From Shewanella gelidimarina (lineage in GTDB: Bacteria; Pseudomonadota; Gammaproteobacteria; Enterobacterales; Shewanellaceae): DNA of 64,000 bases. Positions within the stretch are counted from its first letter, which is position 1; each line of letters starts with the position of its first letter. Shown here in pieces: positions 48,477 to 61,522 of the stretch. Location of the stretch: positions 272,397 to 336,396 of the forward strand of contig NZ_JAKIKW010000003.1 in assembly GCF_023283945.1 (NCBI RefSeq). Reading direction: 5' to 3'. The translations under genes were made by a program, and so were the position numbers. The notes beneath the pieces are model-generated. The model made no database searches, was not told where the DNA came from, and saw only the letters and a list, made by a program, of their open reading frames with translations.

Positions 48477-48513
48477 CAAATAGACCCGTAGGGCCGCAAC
48501 ATGGCCTGAATAA

Positions 48514-50418
<1,905 letters not shown>

Positions 50419-50462
50419 ATAGATCGCTTACCTCAACAGAGCACTAAACTAAAAGAATAATA

Positions 50463-51605
50463 ATGACGTTTAAAAATTACCCCAAACAAATATGTGTCGG
50501 TTTGTCCGCAATATTGATTCAGCTTATTTGTAGCGCAACGAGTATAGCCGCGGAGCCTGTGATGATCACAGTCTCTAAAGGCTTTGGTTTAACACTGTTT
50601 GCTTCCGATTTGGGCGATGCTAAACAGCTGGCCTTGGGGAGCAAGGGCACACTGTTTGTTGGCTCCTACAAAGAAGGAACCATAACCGCGCTCGTGGATG
50701 CAGACCAAGATGGTAGAGTAGACAAGCGTTATATCATTGCTAAAGGACTGCATTATCCCGAAGCGATTGCTTTTCATGATGGCGCTTTATATGTCGCTGA
50801 AGATGAACGGATCTTAAGATTTGTTGATATTGAATCACGGCTAAGGCGTCCGGGCCGAGCGAAAGAGATATATGACCGTTTACCTGGTAACACCCAAAAA
50901 AGCAAACGTGCGATGCATTTTGGCCCTGATGGCAGGCTTTATATCGCGATTGGTGCGCCCTGTAATGTATGTGAGCCAGAGGCACCGTTTGGTAGCATTA
51001 TTGCTATCGACGTCAACACTGGCGAAAGCGAGCAAATTGTGAGTGGTGTTCGTCGAGTTGCGGCTTTTGATTGGTCAATTAAAGATAAAGAGTTGTGGTT
51101 TTCAGACTTAGGTCGAGACTGGATGGGCGATAACCTACCGCCAGATGAGATTAATAAAGTTGAAACCATAGGCAGTCATTATGGCTTTCCCTATCTCCAC
51201 GGAAAAGATGTTATTGAACCCGCTTATGATAAGCCTAAAAACTTAAAAGTGGTCGCTCCCCAATACGAGCTACCTGCTCACGTTGGACCTAAGGGGCTGC
51301 ACTTTTATCGCGGAGATCAATTTCCAGAACGTTATCAGAATCAAATGTTTGTTGCTGAAAATGGTTCGTGGAATCGCTCAAGCAAAGTTGGCTATCAAAT
51401 AGTAATGCTTGAGATAAAAGATAAACAAGTCGTCAAGCGTAGCACCGTTGTTAGCTTCTTAGATGGTGAATTTCCGGTAGCCAGACCCCATTCGTTGATC
51501 ACCGCACCCGATGGTGCCATGTATATTTCGGACGATTTGAAAGGTAACGTTTACCGTTTGTATTACAAAGAGACACAAAAAAATCAGTCACAGGATAATG
51601 ATTAA
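50463..51605 (+). CDS. PQQ-dependent sugar (sorbosone/glucose-type) dehydrogenase-like protein
   Basis: 380 aa with a signal peptide (about 1-30, SIAA|E). The soluble beta-propeller family has landmarks here: [12 protein letters not shown] (about 59-70), [68 protein letters not shown]. The Cys pair in APCNVC looks like an extra disulfide or metal site. Substrate and PQQ use are inferred from family. It lies between parE and parC, stop overlapping the parC ATG by 1 nt. Confidence 0.85.
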   Translation: MTFKNYPKQICVGLSAILIQLICSATSIAAEPVMITVSKGFGLTLFASDLGDAKQLALGSKGTLFVGSYKEGTITALVDADQDGRVDKRYIIAKGLHYPEAIAFHDGALYVAEDERILRFVDIESRLRRPGRAKEIYDRLPGNTQKSKRAMHFGPDGRLYIAIGAPCNVCEPEAPFGSIIAIDVNTGESEQIVSGVRRVAAFDWSIKDKELWFSDLGRDWMGDNLPPDEINKVETIGSHYGFPYLHGKDVIEPAYDKPKNLKVVAPQYELPAHVGPKGLHFYRGDQFPERYQNQMFVAENGSWNRSSKVGYQIVMLEIKDKQVVKRSTVVSFLDGEFPVARPHSLITAPDGAMYISDDLKGNVYRLYYKETQKNQSQDND

Positions 51606-53872
51606 TGAGTGATGCGATAGATTTAAGCTTAGACGGTGTAGAGCAAATGCCAATGCGCCGCTTCACGGAAGAGGCATACCTTAATTATTCCATGTACGTG
51701 ATCATGGACCGTGCTCTGCCGCATATTGGTGACGGACTGAAACCGGTACAAAGGCGGATAATTTACGCCATGAGCGAGCTTGGCTTGTCCGCAACGTCAA
51801 AGCATAAGAAATCAGCGCGTACGGTCGGTGACGTGCTAGGTAAATACCATCCTCATGGTGACAGTGCATGTTACGAAGCCATGGTGCTTATGGCACAGCC
51901 GTTTTCATATCGTTATCCATTGGTCGACGGTCAAGGAAACTGGGGAGCACCCGATGATCCTAAGTCATTTGCGGCGATGCGATATACCGAAGCTCGACTG
52001 TCAAAATTTTCTGAAGTTCTATTAAGTGAACTTGGACAAGGGACTGTTGATTGGGGCGTAAACTTTGATGGCACCATGAAAGAGCCGTTAGTAATGCCCG
52101 CGAGACTGCCTCATATCTTACTCAACGGCATTACCGGCATTGCTGTTGGTATGGCGACAGATGTGCCGCCACACAATGTTAAGGAGCTTGTGGGAGCTTG
52201 TATCGAGTTACTCGATAACCCGAAAGCTGACCTGCCACGTTTGATGGAGTTTGTTCCTGGACCTGATTATCCAACAGAAGCAGAGATAATTACTCCGGCT
52301 GCGGATATTGCCAAAATATATCAGACCGGTAAAGGCTCGATTAGAGCCCGTGCTGTATACACTGTTGAAAATGGTGAAGTGGTGATTACCGCGTTGCCAC
52401 ATCAAGCGAGTAGCGGCAAGATATTAGAGCAAATGGCAGGGCAGATGCAGGCTAAGAAGCTGCCTATGGTAACGGATTTACGTGATGAGTCTGATCACGA
52501 AAGCCCTGTTCGGATGATCATTGTGCCGCGTTCTAACCGCGTTGATTGTGATCAGATGATGGCACACCTTTTTGCGACCACGGATTTAGAGAAAAGTTAT
52601 CGAGTCAACCTTAATATATTAGGTCTAAACGGGCGCCCACAGGTTAAAGGTCTACTTGAAATATTAACGGAGTGGTTGGTGTTTCGTACCACGACGGTTA
52701 AGCGCCGTTTAGAATACCGTTTAGATAAAATCTTAGCGAGACTGCATATTCTTGATGCCTTAATGGTTGCATTTTTGAATATAGATGAAGTGATTGAGAT
52801 CATTCGTTTTCACGATGAGCCCAAAGCTGAGTTGATCACAAGATTCAATCTGTCAGATAAGCAAGCCGATGCGATTCTGGATCTGAAATTACGCCACTTG
52901 GCTAAGTTAGAAGAGTTTAAGATCCAGTCTGAGCAAAATGAGTTAGCTGCAGAGCGAGACAAGCTGCAACTGTTGTTAAGTTCTGAGCGTCGTATGAAAA
53001 CGTTAATTAAAAAAGAACTGATTAGAGATGGCGAAAATTACGGTGATGAGCGACGCTCGCCACTGGTAGAGCGCGGAGAGTCTAAGGCGCTTACGGAGCT
53101 AGAACTTGTCCCTGTAGAGTCTGTTACTGTCGTATTGTCAGCGAAAGGCTGGGTACGATGTGCCAAAGGGCACGAGGTTGATGGAAAGAGCTTGTCCTAT
53201 AAAGAGGGCGATGAATATCTTTGTGCCGCTCCTGGCCGCAGTAATCAACCGAGTGTGTTTATTGATACTTCCGGTCGGTCATTTGCCACTGAAACCCATA
53301 CATTGCCGTCAGCCCGCTCTCAAGGCGAGCCTATAACCACTCGCTTTAATCTCGCACCTGGTGCAACGGTGGAGCATGTATTACTGGCAGATGAAGAGCA
53401 GTGTTATATTTTAGCTTCCGATGCCGGTTACGGATTCGTTGCGGCAAATAAAGATATGATATCGCGTAATAAAGCGGGTAAAGCTTTGTTGAGCTTACCT
53501 GCTAATGCGAAAGTATTACTGCCACAAAAAGTCGATAAATCGACAGCACAATCTATCCTCGCGATTACCAACGAAGGCAGGATGTTACTCTTCTCGTTAG
53601 ATGCTTTACCGCAGCTGACCAAAGGTAAGGGCAACAAGATCATTGGTATACCGACTGAACGCGCTAAAAGCCGGGAAGAGTTGCTAACACATCTACAGGT
53701 GATCCCTGAAGGTATGTCAGTCACCTTGTGGGCTGGTAAGCGAAAACTCACCTTAAAGCCAAGTGATTTGGAGCATTACCGAGGAGAGCGTGGCCGTCGA
53801 GGAGCTAAGTTACCCCGTGGACTTCAGCGTGTTGATAGTGTTGAGTTAGGCGAAGGCTCGCCGCAAGAGTAG
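51605..53872 (+). CDS. parC: DNA topoisomerase IV subunit A
   Basis: 755 aa. The catalytic tyrosine region is [13 protein letters not shown], with QRRIIYAM and the quinolone-region residues around [15 protein letters not shown] (Ser and Glu in the usual positions, sensitive type). Breakage-reunion domain to about 480, then the C-terminal beta-pinwheel (about 500-740). ATG 51605 overlaps the stop of the preceding gene. A terminator follows. Confidence 0.97.
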   Translation: MSDAIDLSLDGVEQMPMRRFTEEAYLNYSMYVIMDRALPHIGDGLKPVQRRIIYAMSELGLSATSKHKKSARTVGDVLGKYHPHGDSACYEAMVLMAQPFSYRYPLVDGQGNWGAPDDPKSFAAMRYTEARLSKFSEVLLSELGQGTVDWGVNFDGTMKEPLVMPARLPHILLNGITGIAVGMATDVPPHNVKELVGACIELLDNPKADLPRLMEFVPGPDYPTEAEIITPAADIAKIYQTGKGSIRARAVYTVENGEVVITALPHQASSGKILEQMAGQMQAKKLPMVTDLRDESDHESPVRMIIVPRSNRVDCDQMMAHLFATTDLEKSYRVNLNILGLNGRPQVKGLLEILTEWLVFRTTTVKRRLEYRLDKILARLHILDALMVAFLNIDEVIEIIRFHDEPKAELITRFNLSDKQADAILDLKLRHLAKLEEFKIQSEQNELAAERDKLQLLLSSERRMKTLIKKELIRDGENYGDERRSPLVERGESKALTELELVPVESVTVVLSAKGWVRCAKGHEVDGKSLSYKEGDEYLCAAPGRSNQPSVFIDTSGRSFATETHTLPSARSQGEPITTRFNLAPGATVEHVLLADEEQCYILASDAGYGFVAANKDMISRNKAGKALLSLPANAKVLLPQKVDKSTAQSILAITNEGRMLLFSLDALPQLTKGKGNKIIGIPTERAKSREELLTHLQVIPEGMSVTLWAGKRKLTLKPSDLEHYRGERGRRGAKLPRGLQRVDSVELGEGSPQE

Positions 53873-53898
53873 CGGAAAACTCTGAATGATAGACAATA

Positions 53899-53928
53899 AA
53901 AATGCAGCCAAATGGCTGCATTTTTTTA
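53899..53928 (+). terminator. Terminator of parC
   Basis: AAATGCAGCC / GGCTGCATTT with 4-nt loop and seven T; may also serve bfd. Confidence 0.9.
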
Positions 53929-53939
53929 TTGATAAGTCG

Positions 53940-54131
53940 TTAAGCGACTTCATAACAATTGGGTTCAATATCGACTTGTCTTTGGATGATTTGAGTTGCC
54001 ATTTTTGCACATTTACCACATTGGCTTGCAACGCCGAGACGCTTCTTTACATCCGCTAATGAAGCATCGCCTTGGCTAACGGCTTCTTTAATCTGGGTAT
54101 CTGTAATGGCATGGCAAAGACAAACGTACAT
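53940..54131 (-). CDS. bfd: Bacterioferritin-associated ferredoxin
   Basis: 63-aa [2Fe-2S] protein that passes electrons to bacterioferritin to release iron. Ligands: Cys4 and Cys6 (MYVCLC), Cys38 and Cys41 (CGKC). Iron-responsive: two Fur-box-like sites lie upstream. bfr itself is not in this window. Confidence 0.95.
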   Translation of the reverse strand: MYVCLCHAITDTQIKEAVSQGDASLADVKKRLGVASQCGKCAKMATQIIQRQVDIEPNCYEVA

Positions 54132-54165
54132 AAATAATGATCCAACAATCGAATATGCACGCAGT

Positions 54166-54213
54166 ATAAATGAAAACGATTCTCAATGCTAATAACTAAT
54201 GAGAATGGTTATC
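54166..54213. promoter_or_regulatory. Two Fur boxes upstream of bfd
   Basis: ATAAATGAAAACGATTCTC (54166-54184, 12 of 19 to the Fur consensus) and ACTAATGAGAATGGTTATC (54195-54213, 14 of 19). They lie 35-82 bp before the bfd start, covering the promoter region. Fur repression of bfd is well known in Gammaproteobacteria. Confidence 0.75.
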
Positions 54214-54339
54214 AGTCGTTTGTTAGGTTTGCCGTTATTAAAAAGGTTGCAGTGGCTCACAACCCAGTGGCAGCTTGCGCACTTGGTTGTGTTTTATGTT
54301 GATTTGTCGATTCATGACTATTGTGCTTGTAAGGCGGGT

Positions 54340-55266
54340 TTAGTAGCCACGTTCGAAATGAACTCGATGAGATAGCTCTTCACCCTTTATCCACTTACGG
54401 TAGTTTTCTGAGAAGATCTCTATCACTTGCTCGGGGAAACTTGGCGCGGCAATATGCGGCGTAATCACCACATTGTCTAGTGACCAAATAGGGTGTTCCT
54501 CAGGCAAAGGTTCTTGATTAAAGACGTCAAGAATAGCTTGTTGCTGTTGGTTTTGAATCAGCTGAATATATAAAGCATCCAAGTCGAGTACATCGCCTCT
54601 ACCGAGATTAAATAACACCACCTCTTTTTTTAATAGCGATAGCGTATGTTGGTTGAGTGCTCCTCGTGTTTCAGGGGTACTGGGTAAAATACTGGCGACA
54701 GCATCAGCCCGAGGCAGGTGGTGTGTTAGGTTCGCTAACGTGTCGACTTCATCAAAGCCTTTTGTCGGTTTTGCGCCACGATTAATGCCAATGACATGCA
54801 TGCCAAAATGTTTCGCTGTTTGGGCTATATGCTTAGCGATAGAGCCTGTTCCTAACAGCAATAGGTTTTGCCCTTGCAACGTTTTGTAGCTACCCGGAAG
54901 CCAAATTTTTTGAGCCTGCTGATTTCTATATTTGACGTGCTCTCGCTGATACGCCAGTAGATAACCAAACAAGTACTCACTCATTAATGGACCAAAAATG
55001 CCACGCACATTGGTCAGCTCATAGTCTCGGCGCTGTCTCGGTTTTACGAGCGCATCTACTCCAGCAAACGTCGATTGCATCCATTTTAAATTGGTAGCAT
55101 GGGGCAATATGGGGGCGGCGAGGCTAGGTTCTGCGAGCCAGATGTCGGCATTGAAAATATTTTGTGGGTTATCATCCAGAATGTGGATATTAGGCAGATG
55201 GCAAGAAGCCAAAAGCTGACGATAGCGTTCATTTTCTCTGGTAAGCAATAGTAACTTGTGTCCCAT
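54340..55266 (-). CDS. D-2-hydroxyacid dehydrogenase family protein
   Basis: 308 aa NAD(P)-dependent reductase. Rossmann LLGTGSIAKHIAQTAKHFGM (about 137-156); catalytic Arg in NLGRGDVLD, Glu in NQEPLPEEHP, His in TPHIAAP. Similar in size to GhrA/YcdW glyoxylate/hydroxypyruvate reductases, but substrate is open. Divergent from DUF3392, with starts overlapping in the opposite-strand sense. Confidence 0.9.
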   Translation of the reverse strand: MGHKLLLLTRENERYRQLLASCHLPNIHILDDNPQNIFNADIWLAEPSLAAPILPHATNLKWMQSTFAGVDALVKPRQRRDYELTNVRGIFGPLMSEYLFGYLLAYQREHVKYRNQQAQKIWLPGSYKTLQGQNLLLLGTGSIAKHIAQTAKHFGMHVIGINRGAKPTKGFDEVDTLANLTHHLPRADAVASILPSTPETRGALNQHTLSLLKKEVVLFNLGRGDVLDLDALYIQLIQNQQQQAILDVFNQEPLPEEHPIWSLDNVVITPHIAAPSFPEQVIEIFSENYRKWIKGEELSHRVHFERGY

Positions 55267-55314
55267 GCAGACTCCCTTTATTCTAGCTCTACATCGTTAA
55301 ACTCGAGGATATTA

Positions 55315-55647
55315 ATGTCTAAATTAATTGAATTTCTTAGCTATTTAGGTTCGTTTATCTATCCTTGGCTAACAGAAGTGTCAACTGCAATTATTGCTTG
55401 TGCACTTGTTGTATTTGGTAGTGATATTAACCTTTTTTTGCGCCGCTATTTAACGGGGCGATCTTTTATTATTCGAACATTCATTTTTGTCTTAGTAAAT
55501 GCATTTGGTTATGGCTTAATCATTGTGAAGTTAAGCCCGCTACTAGCACAATATATGGCTGGAGTGTCTTCACACTGGTTGTTCCTGCTTATCATCGCGA
55601 TTTTCTTTACTATAGGGGGTTGGGCTCAACGAAATAAACAAGTTTAA
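55315..55647 (+). CDS. DUF3392 family membrane protein
   Basis: 110 aa from ATG 55315 (MSKLIEFLSYLGSF), behind GAGGAT. Three hydrophobic segments (about 16-35, 53-71, 82-102) with short loops, as in DUF3392. Function unknown. Divergent from the hydroxyacid dehydrogenase. Confidence 0.85.
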   Translation: MSKLIEFLSYLGSFIYPWLTEVSTAIIACALVVFGSDINLFLRRYLTGRSFIIRTFIFVLVNAFGYGLIIVKLSPLLAQYMAGVSSHWLFLLIIAIFFTIGGWAQRNKQV

Positions 55648-55754
55648 GCCATTAATTCTAGTGTAGATTACATTGCACTATTTTGAGAAAGAGATATCCA
55701 AACAATCGGCTATAAATTGCATGACTGGCTATTCATTGGCTCAATTCTATGCGG

Positions 55755-56450
55755 TTAATCTTCCGCTAATGCGGTAATGGCTTTATCTGGAAAGTTAGTA
55801 AAGATGCCATCCACTCCAAGTGCCGCCAGCATTGTTATGTCGTCGGCAAAATCCACGGTATAAACATAAACCTTGGCTCCGCGTTGGTGTGCATCATTAA
55901 TCATCTCTTCGGTGACAAAACTCAGGCCTAAATGGATAGAGTAGGCGTCGAGGTCGGTGACCACTTGCGCTAAATTAAGTGGCACGCCCTCAATCAGTGG
56001 CGCCACATTGGCGCTAGGAAAAGACTGTTTAAATGCTTTTAACATCGGGTGATTAAAAGATGAGATTAGCAGTAAGTTTGGATCATAATTCTGCTCGTGG
56101 AGCAGATTAGCGTACACCTTAATAAAGGCGGGCAACACCGATAGGCCTTTAAGCTCTATATTGACTTCAATATTGTGAGGCTTTAACGCGGCTAATACCT
56201 CTGTCAGCTTCGGAATTGCTTCACCAGAGACGAAGATACTTCGTAAATAATCTTTACTCGCTTTATCGATAAGCCCCTTACCTGAGCTTTTGGCGTCAAG
56301 CCTTCTATCGTGAAACACATAGAGTTCGCCTTCGACCAAATGAATATCCAACTCAACGGCTTTTGCTCCTAGTGCAACCGCCTTCATAAAAGCTTTGGTG
56401 GTATTTTCAGGAGCGCAGCCACTTGCGCCGCGGTGAGCATATATTTTCAT
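55755..56450 (-). CDS. ugpQ: Glycerophosphodiester phosphodiesterase
   Basis: 231 aa; hydrolyses glycerophosphodiesters to glycerol 3-phosphate. GDPD TIM-barrel motifs: HRGASGCAPENT (6-17), ELDIHLVEGELYVFHDRRLDAKSSGKG with the metal Glu/Asp and catalytic His, NIELKG, and the C-terminal DGIFTNFPDKA. Cytoplasmic type without signal peptide, UgpQ-like. 26 bp downstream of mscM on the same strand. Confidence 0.92.
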   Translation of the reverse strand: MKIYAHRGASGCAPENTTKAFMKAVALGAKAVELDIHLVEGELYVFHDRRLDAKSSGKGLIDKASKDYLRSIFVSGEAIPKLTEVLAALKPHNIEVNIELKGLSVLPAFIKVYANLLHEQNYDPNLLLISSFNHPMLKAFKQSFPSANVAPLIEGVPLNLAQVVTDLDAYSIHLGLSFVTEEMINDAHQRGAKVYVYTVDFADDITMLAALGVDGIFTNFPDKAITALAED

Positions 56451-56476
56451 TAGTTGGCTTCTTGAGTCATTGAGTA

Positions 56477-59400
56477 TTAGGTTCTTATCAAGCTTTGGAC
56501 ATCTTTACTCTGTCCCGTCGATAAATGAACTTCTAACTGAGGGTAGGCGAGTTCCAAATTGTTATCGCGTAACTTCTTGCTGATCTGCTTGTGCAGTTTG
56601 TGTCTTAATGGCCAACGAGTGCCCATATCTTTGGCATAGGCTCTCACTTCAAAGTCCTGAGTATGTTGGCCAAAGCCTGCAAACCAAACTTCAGGCTCAG
56701 GTGTTAACAGTGCATCGTCGCACTCTTGAACCGCTTGATAAAGGGCTGCTTCCACACGAGCAGGATCGGAGTCTCGCGCAACGGAGACATAAACAATCAC
56801 GCGTGTAATAGGGTCTGACAGCGACCAGTTAATTAATTGCTCGGTAATAAAGGCCTTGTTGGGCACAATAATCTCTTTACGATCCCAATCAATAATGGTG
56901 GTTGCTCGGATCTGGATTTTACTCACGGTACCAGTGAGATCTCTAATCGTCACCGTATCGCCAATTCGAACCGGTTTTTCAAACAGAATGATCAAGCCAG
57001 AGATAAAGTTTGCGAAGATCTCTTGTAGACCAAAACCTAAGCCGACCGATAATGCAGCGACTAGCCACTGCAGCTTAGACCACTCCATTCCGAGTGTTGA
57101 GAAACCACTTAATATACCGAAGAAGATCACCAGATAGCGGCTAACTGTCGTAAGGGCAAAACCAGTACCTTGGCTTAAATCGAGCCGTTGCAGGATGGTC
57201 AACTCAATCAAACCTGGCAGATTAGTGGCTATCATCATCGAAAAACCAACAATGATAAACGACAGTAGCAATGACTTTAAGGTTATGGGCAATTGCTGCT
57301 CAATGCCATTGAGCGTGGTATTACTAGACCACAACGTCACCCCATCCAGCAAAGAGAACAATGCAGTATGAGTTTGGGTCCACAGGCCTACAATACTGGC
57401 TAAAAATGCCAATAGTAACAATGAGCGGACTAGGCCCAGAGATTGACCTGAAATGGTCTCTAAATCGACCTCTGGTTCTTCATAGGTATCTAATTGTTCT
57501 GGAGCGTTTACTTCACCTTTCTCACGTTGGGCGAGTACCTCTGCACGTTTAGCTTTAGCGCGTTCGAACGCAATACGTCGTCTTTCAATGAGCATCCAAC
57601 GTTTGGTTAATTGATATAACAGTAAGAAACCTAAGCCTAAAATGAGTGATATCTGTAGCTGTAAAAACATTTGAAATGCAGTGTAGTAGTAGCCGAGAAA
57701 AGCTAATAACGCACAGGCAATCGGGGTAATGATCAGCAATGCCCAAAGTAGTTTTTGGATTAGTTTTCTATTTTTATCGTTCTGATGATGTTTATTGCCT
57801 CGATTAGCAATGTTTAAAATATCTTTATAGAACCAGAACAGCATTAAGCAAAAAATAATGAATGCACCGCGGCCAAGGCTATTTCTAACAAGAGAGGTGT
57901 CGATGATCTCTGCAAATGCGGCGAATCCCAAAAATGGCATAACCATAATCGTGAGTTGTTTAAATCGCTCTTGCCCGACACGAATAATATTACGTTGCGC
58001 TTTAAAGTGGTTGATTAAAAGTCCTTTATCTAATGCAAGTAAATGCACAAGACGATAGAGCTGATAAAAAGCCCCTATTGCGATAACGCCCATGCCAATC
58101 GCTGACACAAAGTTAAGACTCGAAGTATAGAAAATGGCCCCAGCTAAAATAATCGGTAATGGCTTTAATAGGCTATAGCTGACAGAGTTAACGAACACAT
58201 GCCAAGTATAAATAAATTTATCTTGGGTGACATTGCCAACAAAAGGTAACTCGCGGCGCATGGCGGCTTTGAACTTAGGGGTCAGAATATCCTGCGCGAT
58301 TAGGCTGACGATGAATAAAATCAACCACCAAGACCATAAGCTCCCCTGTTCACTGAATGATTTTTGCAATTGCTGCAAGGGTGCTTGCTGGATCATCCAT
58401 TGCACACTTTGTTGCAGATCGGTAAGCCACAAACCGCCAATTCGATTAGCATTAGGCACCCAGAATAGGTGTTCGTTTAGGGTATCTCTTAACGTTAAAT
58501 ACTGCTGATTTAGCTGCTCATTACTCACTCTTAAATCAGCCAGTTCACTTAAGTACAGATCGTAGCTTTGTAATAACTGTTGCAATAATAGCTCTTGAGA
58601 GACAAGCAATTTAGCGTGCAGTTGCGTTGGTTTAGGCACATTGTTGAGTTGTTGTACACTGACGGTTTGCGCCTGTTCGATTTGATAGCGCGCTAGCCGT
58701 GCATTGGCAATGTCATTTTGGACCGGGTCTTGGCTTGGCGGCTTAGGAAGCGCTTGCAACATTTGCAAAAAACGCTCGCCAAAAGCAGAGTTTAGTTTAA
58801 TCCAACTTATCTGCTGTTGGATATTGGTTAGCTGTTTAGCTTGAGCTTGGTATTGAGCTTCTGCTTGCTCTTGTTGTTTAAGCGCTTGGCTTATTTTTAA
58901 GTTGAGTGATTTTAGTGTTTCACCATAGCCCAAATTTGCATCACTAAGCGCTTGGGCTATTGGGTCTGCGCCATTTGACTCTGGCAATAAACTACTTGCG
59001 ATAGCAGCCTCTGTACGTTTATGCCGTTGTATGTCTCGCTCTTGATTGAGGCGTTCAATGAGTTGCTCTTGTTGCTGTAGTTGCTGTCGTACCAATTTGA
59101 GCTGCAGTTGATTGAGATCAATCTCTTTCTGGCTGCTTGCTAACATCGCCTCTAACGTTGCGACACGCTGCTTATATAAGGTTTCCTGGGTAGTAAGTAG
59201 TTGGTTTGATAAGGTTTGATCGATAGCAATACGGTTTTTTTTATGTTTAGTGAGTGTCGCTCTTGCCTTGCTTAAAGCATCGGGGAGGCTGTCGAGTGAC
59301 TTTATTAAGTTGTTGATTTTATTGCTTAAGCTGACTTCAATCTCTTTAAGTTCAGATAAACGTAAGTACGCTAGTGAACCTTGTTGATTCAAGTCTTGCT

Positions 59401-59668
59401 TATTTGACCATGCAAGCGGCTGCTGCGCCTCTCTGATTTGATTCAGAAGATTCGATTTATGCTGATCAAAATTGTGTACCAGCGCTCTAGCGCTTTCTTC
59501 GGTGAGAGATAACTCACTTATTTTGCTGTTGAGAAGCTCGAGTTGTTCTTGTGGCGTACTGCTAATGCCCGAAGGGCTTAACCCCAACCTTTTTTCAAGT
59601 TGAGTTGACGGGTTAGCGTTGGCTATAGTGCAAATAAAACACAGGAAAACCAATAAAAAACGATGCAT
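56477..59668 (-). CDS. mscM: Mechanosensitive channel of the MscM/YjeP (MscK) class
   Basis: 1063 aa; signal peptide 1-18 (IANA), a long periplasmic coiled-coil region (about 25-440, very Gln-rich), then about eleven membrane spans and a C-terminal MscS domain (about 860-1050) with the pore helix VAALSVGLGFGLQEIFANFISGLIILFEKPVRIGD (shown in part: GLGFGLQEIFANF) and TVTIRDLTGTVSKI. Releases ions on osmotic downshock. Its psd-rsgA neighbours mirror the E. coli rsgA-psd-mscM order. Confidence 0.92.
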   Translation of the reverse strand: MHRFLLVFLCFICTIANANPSTQLEKRLGLSPSGISSTPQEQLELLNSKISELSLTEESARALVHNFDQHKSNLLNQIREAQQPLAWSNKQDLNQQGSLAYLRLSELKEIEVSLSNKINNLIKSLDSLPDALSKARATLTKHKKNRIAIDQTLSNQLLTTQETLYKQRVATLEAMLASSQKEIDLNQLQLKLVRQQLQQQEQLIERLNQERDIQRHKRTEAAIASSLLPESNGADPIAQALSDANLGYGETLKSLNLKISQALKQQEQAEAQYQAQAKQLTNIQQQISWIKLNSAFGERFLQMLQALPKPPSQDPVQNDIANARLARYQIEQAQTVSVQQLNNVPKPTQLHAKLLVSQELLLQQLLQSYDLYLSELADLRVSNEQLNQQYLTLRDTLNEHLFWVPNANRIGGLWLTDLQQSVQWMIQQAPLQQLQKSFSEQGSLWSWWLILFIVSLIAQDILTPKFKAAMRRELPFVGNVTQDKFIYTWHVFVNSVSYSLLKPLPIILAGAIFYTSSLNFVSAIGMGVIAIGAFYQLYRLVHLLALDKGLLINHFKAQRNIIRVGQERFKQLTIMVMPFLGFAAFAEIIDTSLVRNSLGRGAFIIFCLMLFWFYKDILNIANRGNKHHQNDKNRKLIQKLLWALLIITPIACALLAFLGYYYTAFQMFLQLQISLILGLGFLLLYQLTKRWMLIERRRIAFERAKAKRAEVLAQREKGEVNAPEQLDTYEEPEVDLETISGQSLGLVRSLLLLAFLASIVGLWTQTHTALFSLLDGVTLWSSNTTLNGIEQQLPITLKSLLLSFIIVGFSMMIATNLPGLIELTILQRLDLSQGTGFALTTVSRYLVIFFGILSGFSTLGMEWSKLQWLVAALSVGLGFGLQEIFANFISGLIILFEKPVRIGDTVTIRDLTGTVSKIQIRATTIIDWDRKEIIVPNKAFITEQLINWSLSDPITRVIVYVSVARDSDPARVEAALYQAVQECDDALLTPEPEVWFAGFGQHTQDFEVRAYAKDMGTRWPLRHKLHKQISKKLRDNNLELAYPQLEVHLSTGQSKDVQSLIRT

Positions 59669-59738
59669 GATTAGTGGCTTGCATAAATCGAAAAGGACTT
59701 ACTCATAGTAGCCAAGTTATTCAGATAAATACATGGAT

Positions 59739-60623
59739 CTATATAGTCTTTTTAATCCGTTGTGACTTATGGCTCTGTTGAGTTTCAAATAATGCAGTGG
59801 CAACGACCAATGTTCCACCAATAATGGTCTTTAGTTCAAGATCTTCACCGAGAAGAAGTAATGCCAGCACCGCACCATACAAGGGTTGCAAACACGACAC
59901 TAAACCGACGGTTTTGGCGCTGAGTAATCGCAGTGCGGAGGTAAATAGCGCATGAGGGGCTGCTGTAAATACCACGCCGAGTAATACGATTAACCACCAA
60001 ACATTGAGCTCAATACTGCTTACTTCAGTGGTGAACCATGGCGCAAGGAAAACCACTGCAACCATGGTTTGATAGAACATTGCTTGTTGACCGCTATATT
60101 GTGAAAAATAGCGTTTATGTAATAGGTTTCTAGCGGTGAATAGTGCAGCTGAGAGTACGCCAATGGCTATGCCTAGGGTGACATCGTTGCCAAGACTCGC
60201 CTCAGGGATAAGTAAAGCCACCCCGGTCAATACCAAAATGCCACTGATGACGTCGGCAAGTTTTAGTTTGGATTTAGTGACCAATGGCTCAATGAGCACC
60301 GTCATAACGGGGTAAGTAAAGAAGGCTATCATGCCAATTGCAACTGAAGATAGTTGCATTGAGGCGAAGTAAGTTACCCAATGCAAACTGACGATAATAC
60401 CCAGTCCAATAGCGACGAAATAATCCTTTGCTGCCTCGAGTGCTATTTTTTGCTTACTCAGCTTAACGATAAGTGCGAGTACCGCTGCTGCGACAACACA
60501 GCGCAGTACGGTAATATCTAACGCACTTAAGGGGATGAGTTTAGAAAACAGGGCAGTACCACCAAAAAGCAGTACCGCTAAATGCAGCTCAAGTAGCCCT
60601 GTTTTTTTATCACTTGGATTCAA
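59739..60623 (-). CDS. EamA/DMT family transporter
   Basis: 294 aa with ten predicted membrane helices in two EamA repeats (about 8-137 and 149-285). Start TTG 60623, 9 bp after psd; no clear RBS. Substrate unknown. It sits between psd and mscM, which are adjacent in E. coli, so it is an insertion into that operon. Confidence 0.87.
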   Translation of the reverse strand: MNPSDKKTGLLELHLAVLLFGGTALFSKLIPLSALDITVLRCVVAAAVLALIVKLSKQKIALEAAKDYFVAIGLGIIVSLHWVTYFASMQLSSVAIGMIAFFTYPVMTVLIEPLVTKSKLKLADVISGILVLTGVALLIPEASLGNDVTLGIAIGVLSAALFTARNLLHKRYFSQYSGQQAMFYQTMVAVVFLAPWFTTEVSSIELNVWWLIVLLGVVFTAAPHALFTSALRLLSAKTVGLVSCLQPLYGAVLALLLLGEDLELKTIIGGTLVVATALFETQQSHKSQRIKKTI

Positions 60624-60632
60624 TGGTGTTAG

Positions 60633-61502
60633 TTAGTCTTCAATTTTTGCAAAAGCTTGACCCATACGAGTAATGCTTGTTGGCTCTACGCCGTCAGCAA
60701 ACTCGTCGAGTGCGTCTTTAGCAAATAACATAACGACAGTGCTGCCCAATTTGAAACGTCCCATTTCTTCACCTTTTTCAAGGGTGAGTGCCTCAGGCCC
60801 CTCAGTTGGGTAATCCCAAGTAAACACGTCTTGACCCGTTGGCGGTGTAACAGTACCAGCCCATATTGTTTCAATGCTGGCCACAATCGTTGCCCCAACA
60901 AGTACCATTGCTATAGGGCCAATCTCTGTTTCGAAAATGGCCACAACACGCTCATTCCGGGCGAATAAGCCTGGAACATTTTGCGCGGTTAGCGGGTTAA
61001 CTGAAAACAGTTCACCTGGTACATATGTCATTTTAGACAGAGTGCCTTTTATTGGCATATGAATGCGATGGTAATCTTTAGGCGCTAGATAAATAGTAGC
61101 AAAATCACCATCTTCAAAACGTTTAGCATCATTAGCCTGATTACCGAGTAACGCTAGAGATGAATAGTCATGGCCTTTTGCTTGAAAAATGCGTCCATCT
61201 TCAATAGGACCTAATTGACTGACTGCGCCATCCACAGGGTGGATGATGTAATCTTTGTCTTCACATAGTGGACGAATACCAGGCTTTAATGCACGAGTAA
61301 AAAACTGATTGAAAGTTGGATAAGCTTCAGGCGCAGGCTGCGCGGCTTCACTCATATCAATTTTGTATTGCTTGATAAACCATTTAATTGCAGCCGTGGT
61401 GACAGCGCCCATTTCAGCTGCGGCTAATTTACCCACAAGACGTGATACCAAATGCTTTGGCATAATATATTGCAGTGCAATTTTGACTTTATCCAATTTC
61501 AA
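60633..61502 (-). CDS. psd: Phosphatidylserine decarboxylase proenzyme
   Basis: Makes phosphatidylethanolamine. 289 aa, pyruvoyl enzyme: self-cleavage occurs in LGST (KLGSTVVML, about 252-260), giving the alpha chain with its pyruvoyl group from Ser. Conserved [11 protein letters not shown] and [13 protein letters not shown]. Start TTG 61502, near AAGGAAT. Between rsgA and the EamA gene. Confidence 0.96.
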   Translation of the reverse strand: MKLDKVKIALQYIMPKHLVSRLVGKLAAAEMGAVTTAAIKWFIKQYKIDMSEAAQPAPEAYPTFNQFFTRALKPGIRPLCEDKDYIIHPVDGAVSQLGPIEDGRIFQAKGHDYSSLALLGNQANDAKRFEDGDFATIYLAPKDYHRIHMPIKGTLSKMTYVPGELFSVNPLTAQNVPGLFARNERVVAIFETEIGPIAMVLVGATIVASIETIWAGTVTPPTGQDVFTWDYPTEGPEALTLEKGEEMGRFKLGSTVVMLFAKDALDEFADGVEPTSITRMGQAFAKIED

Positions 61503-61522
61503 ATTCCTTTAAGTTCTATTTT

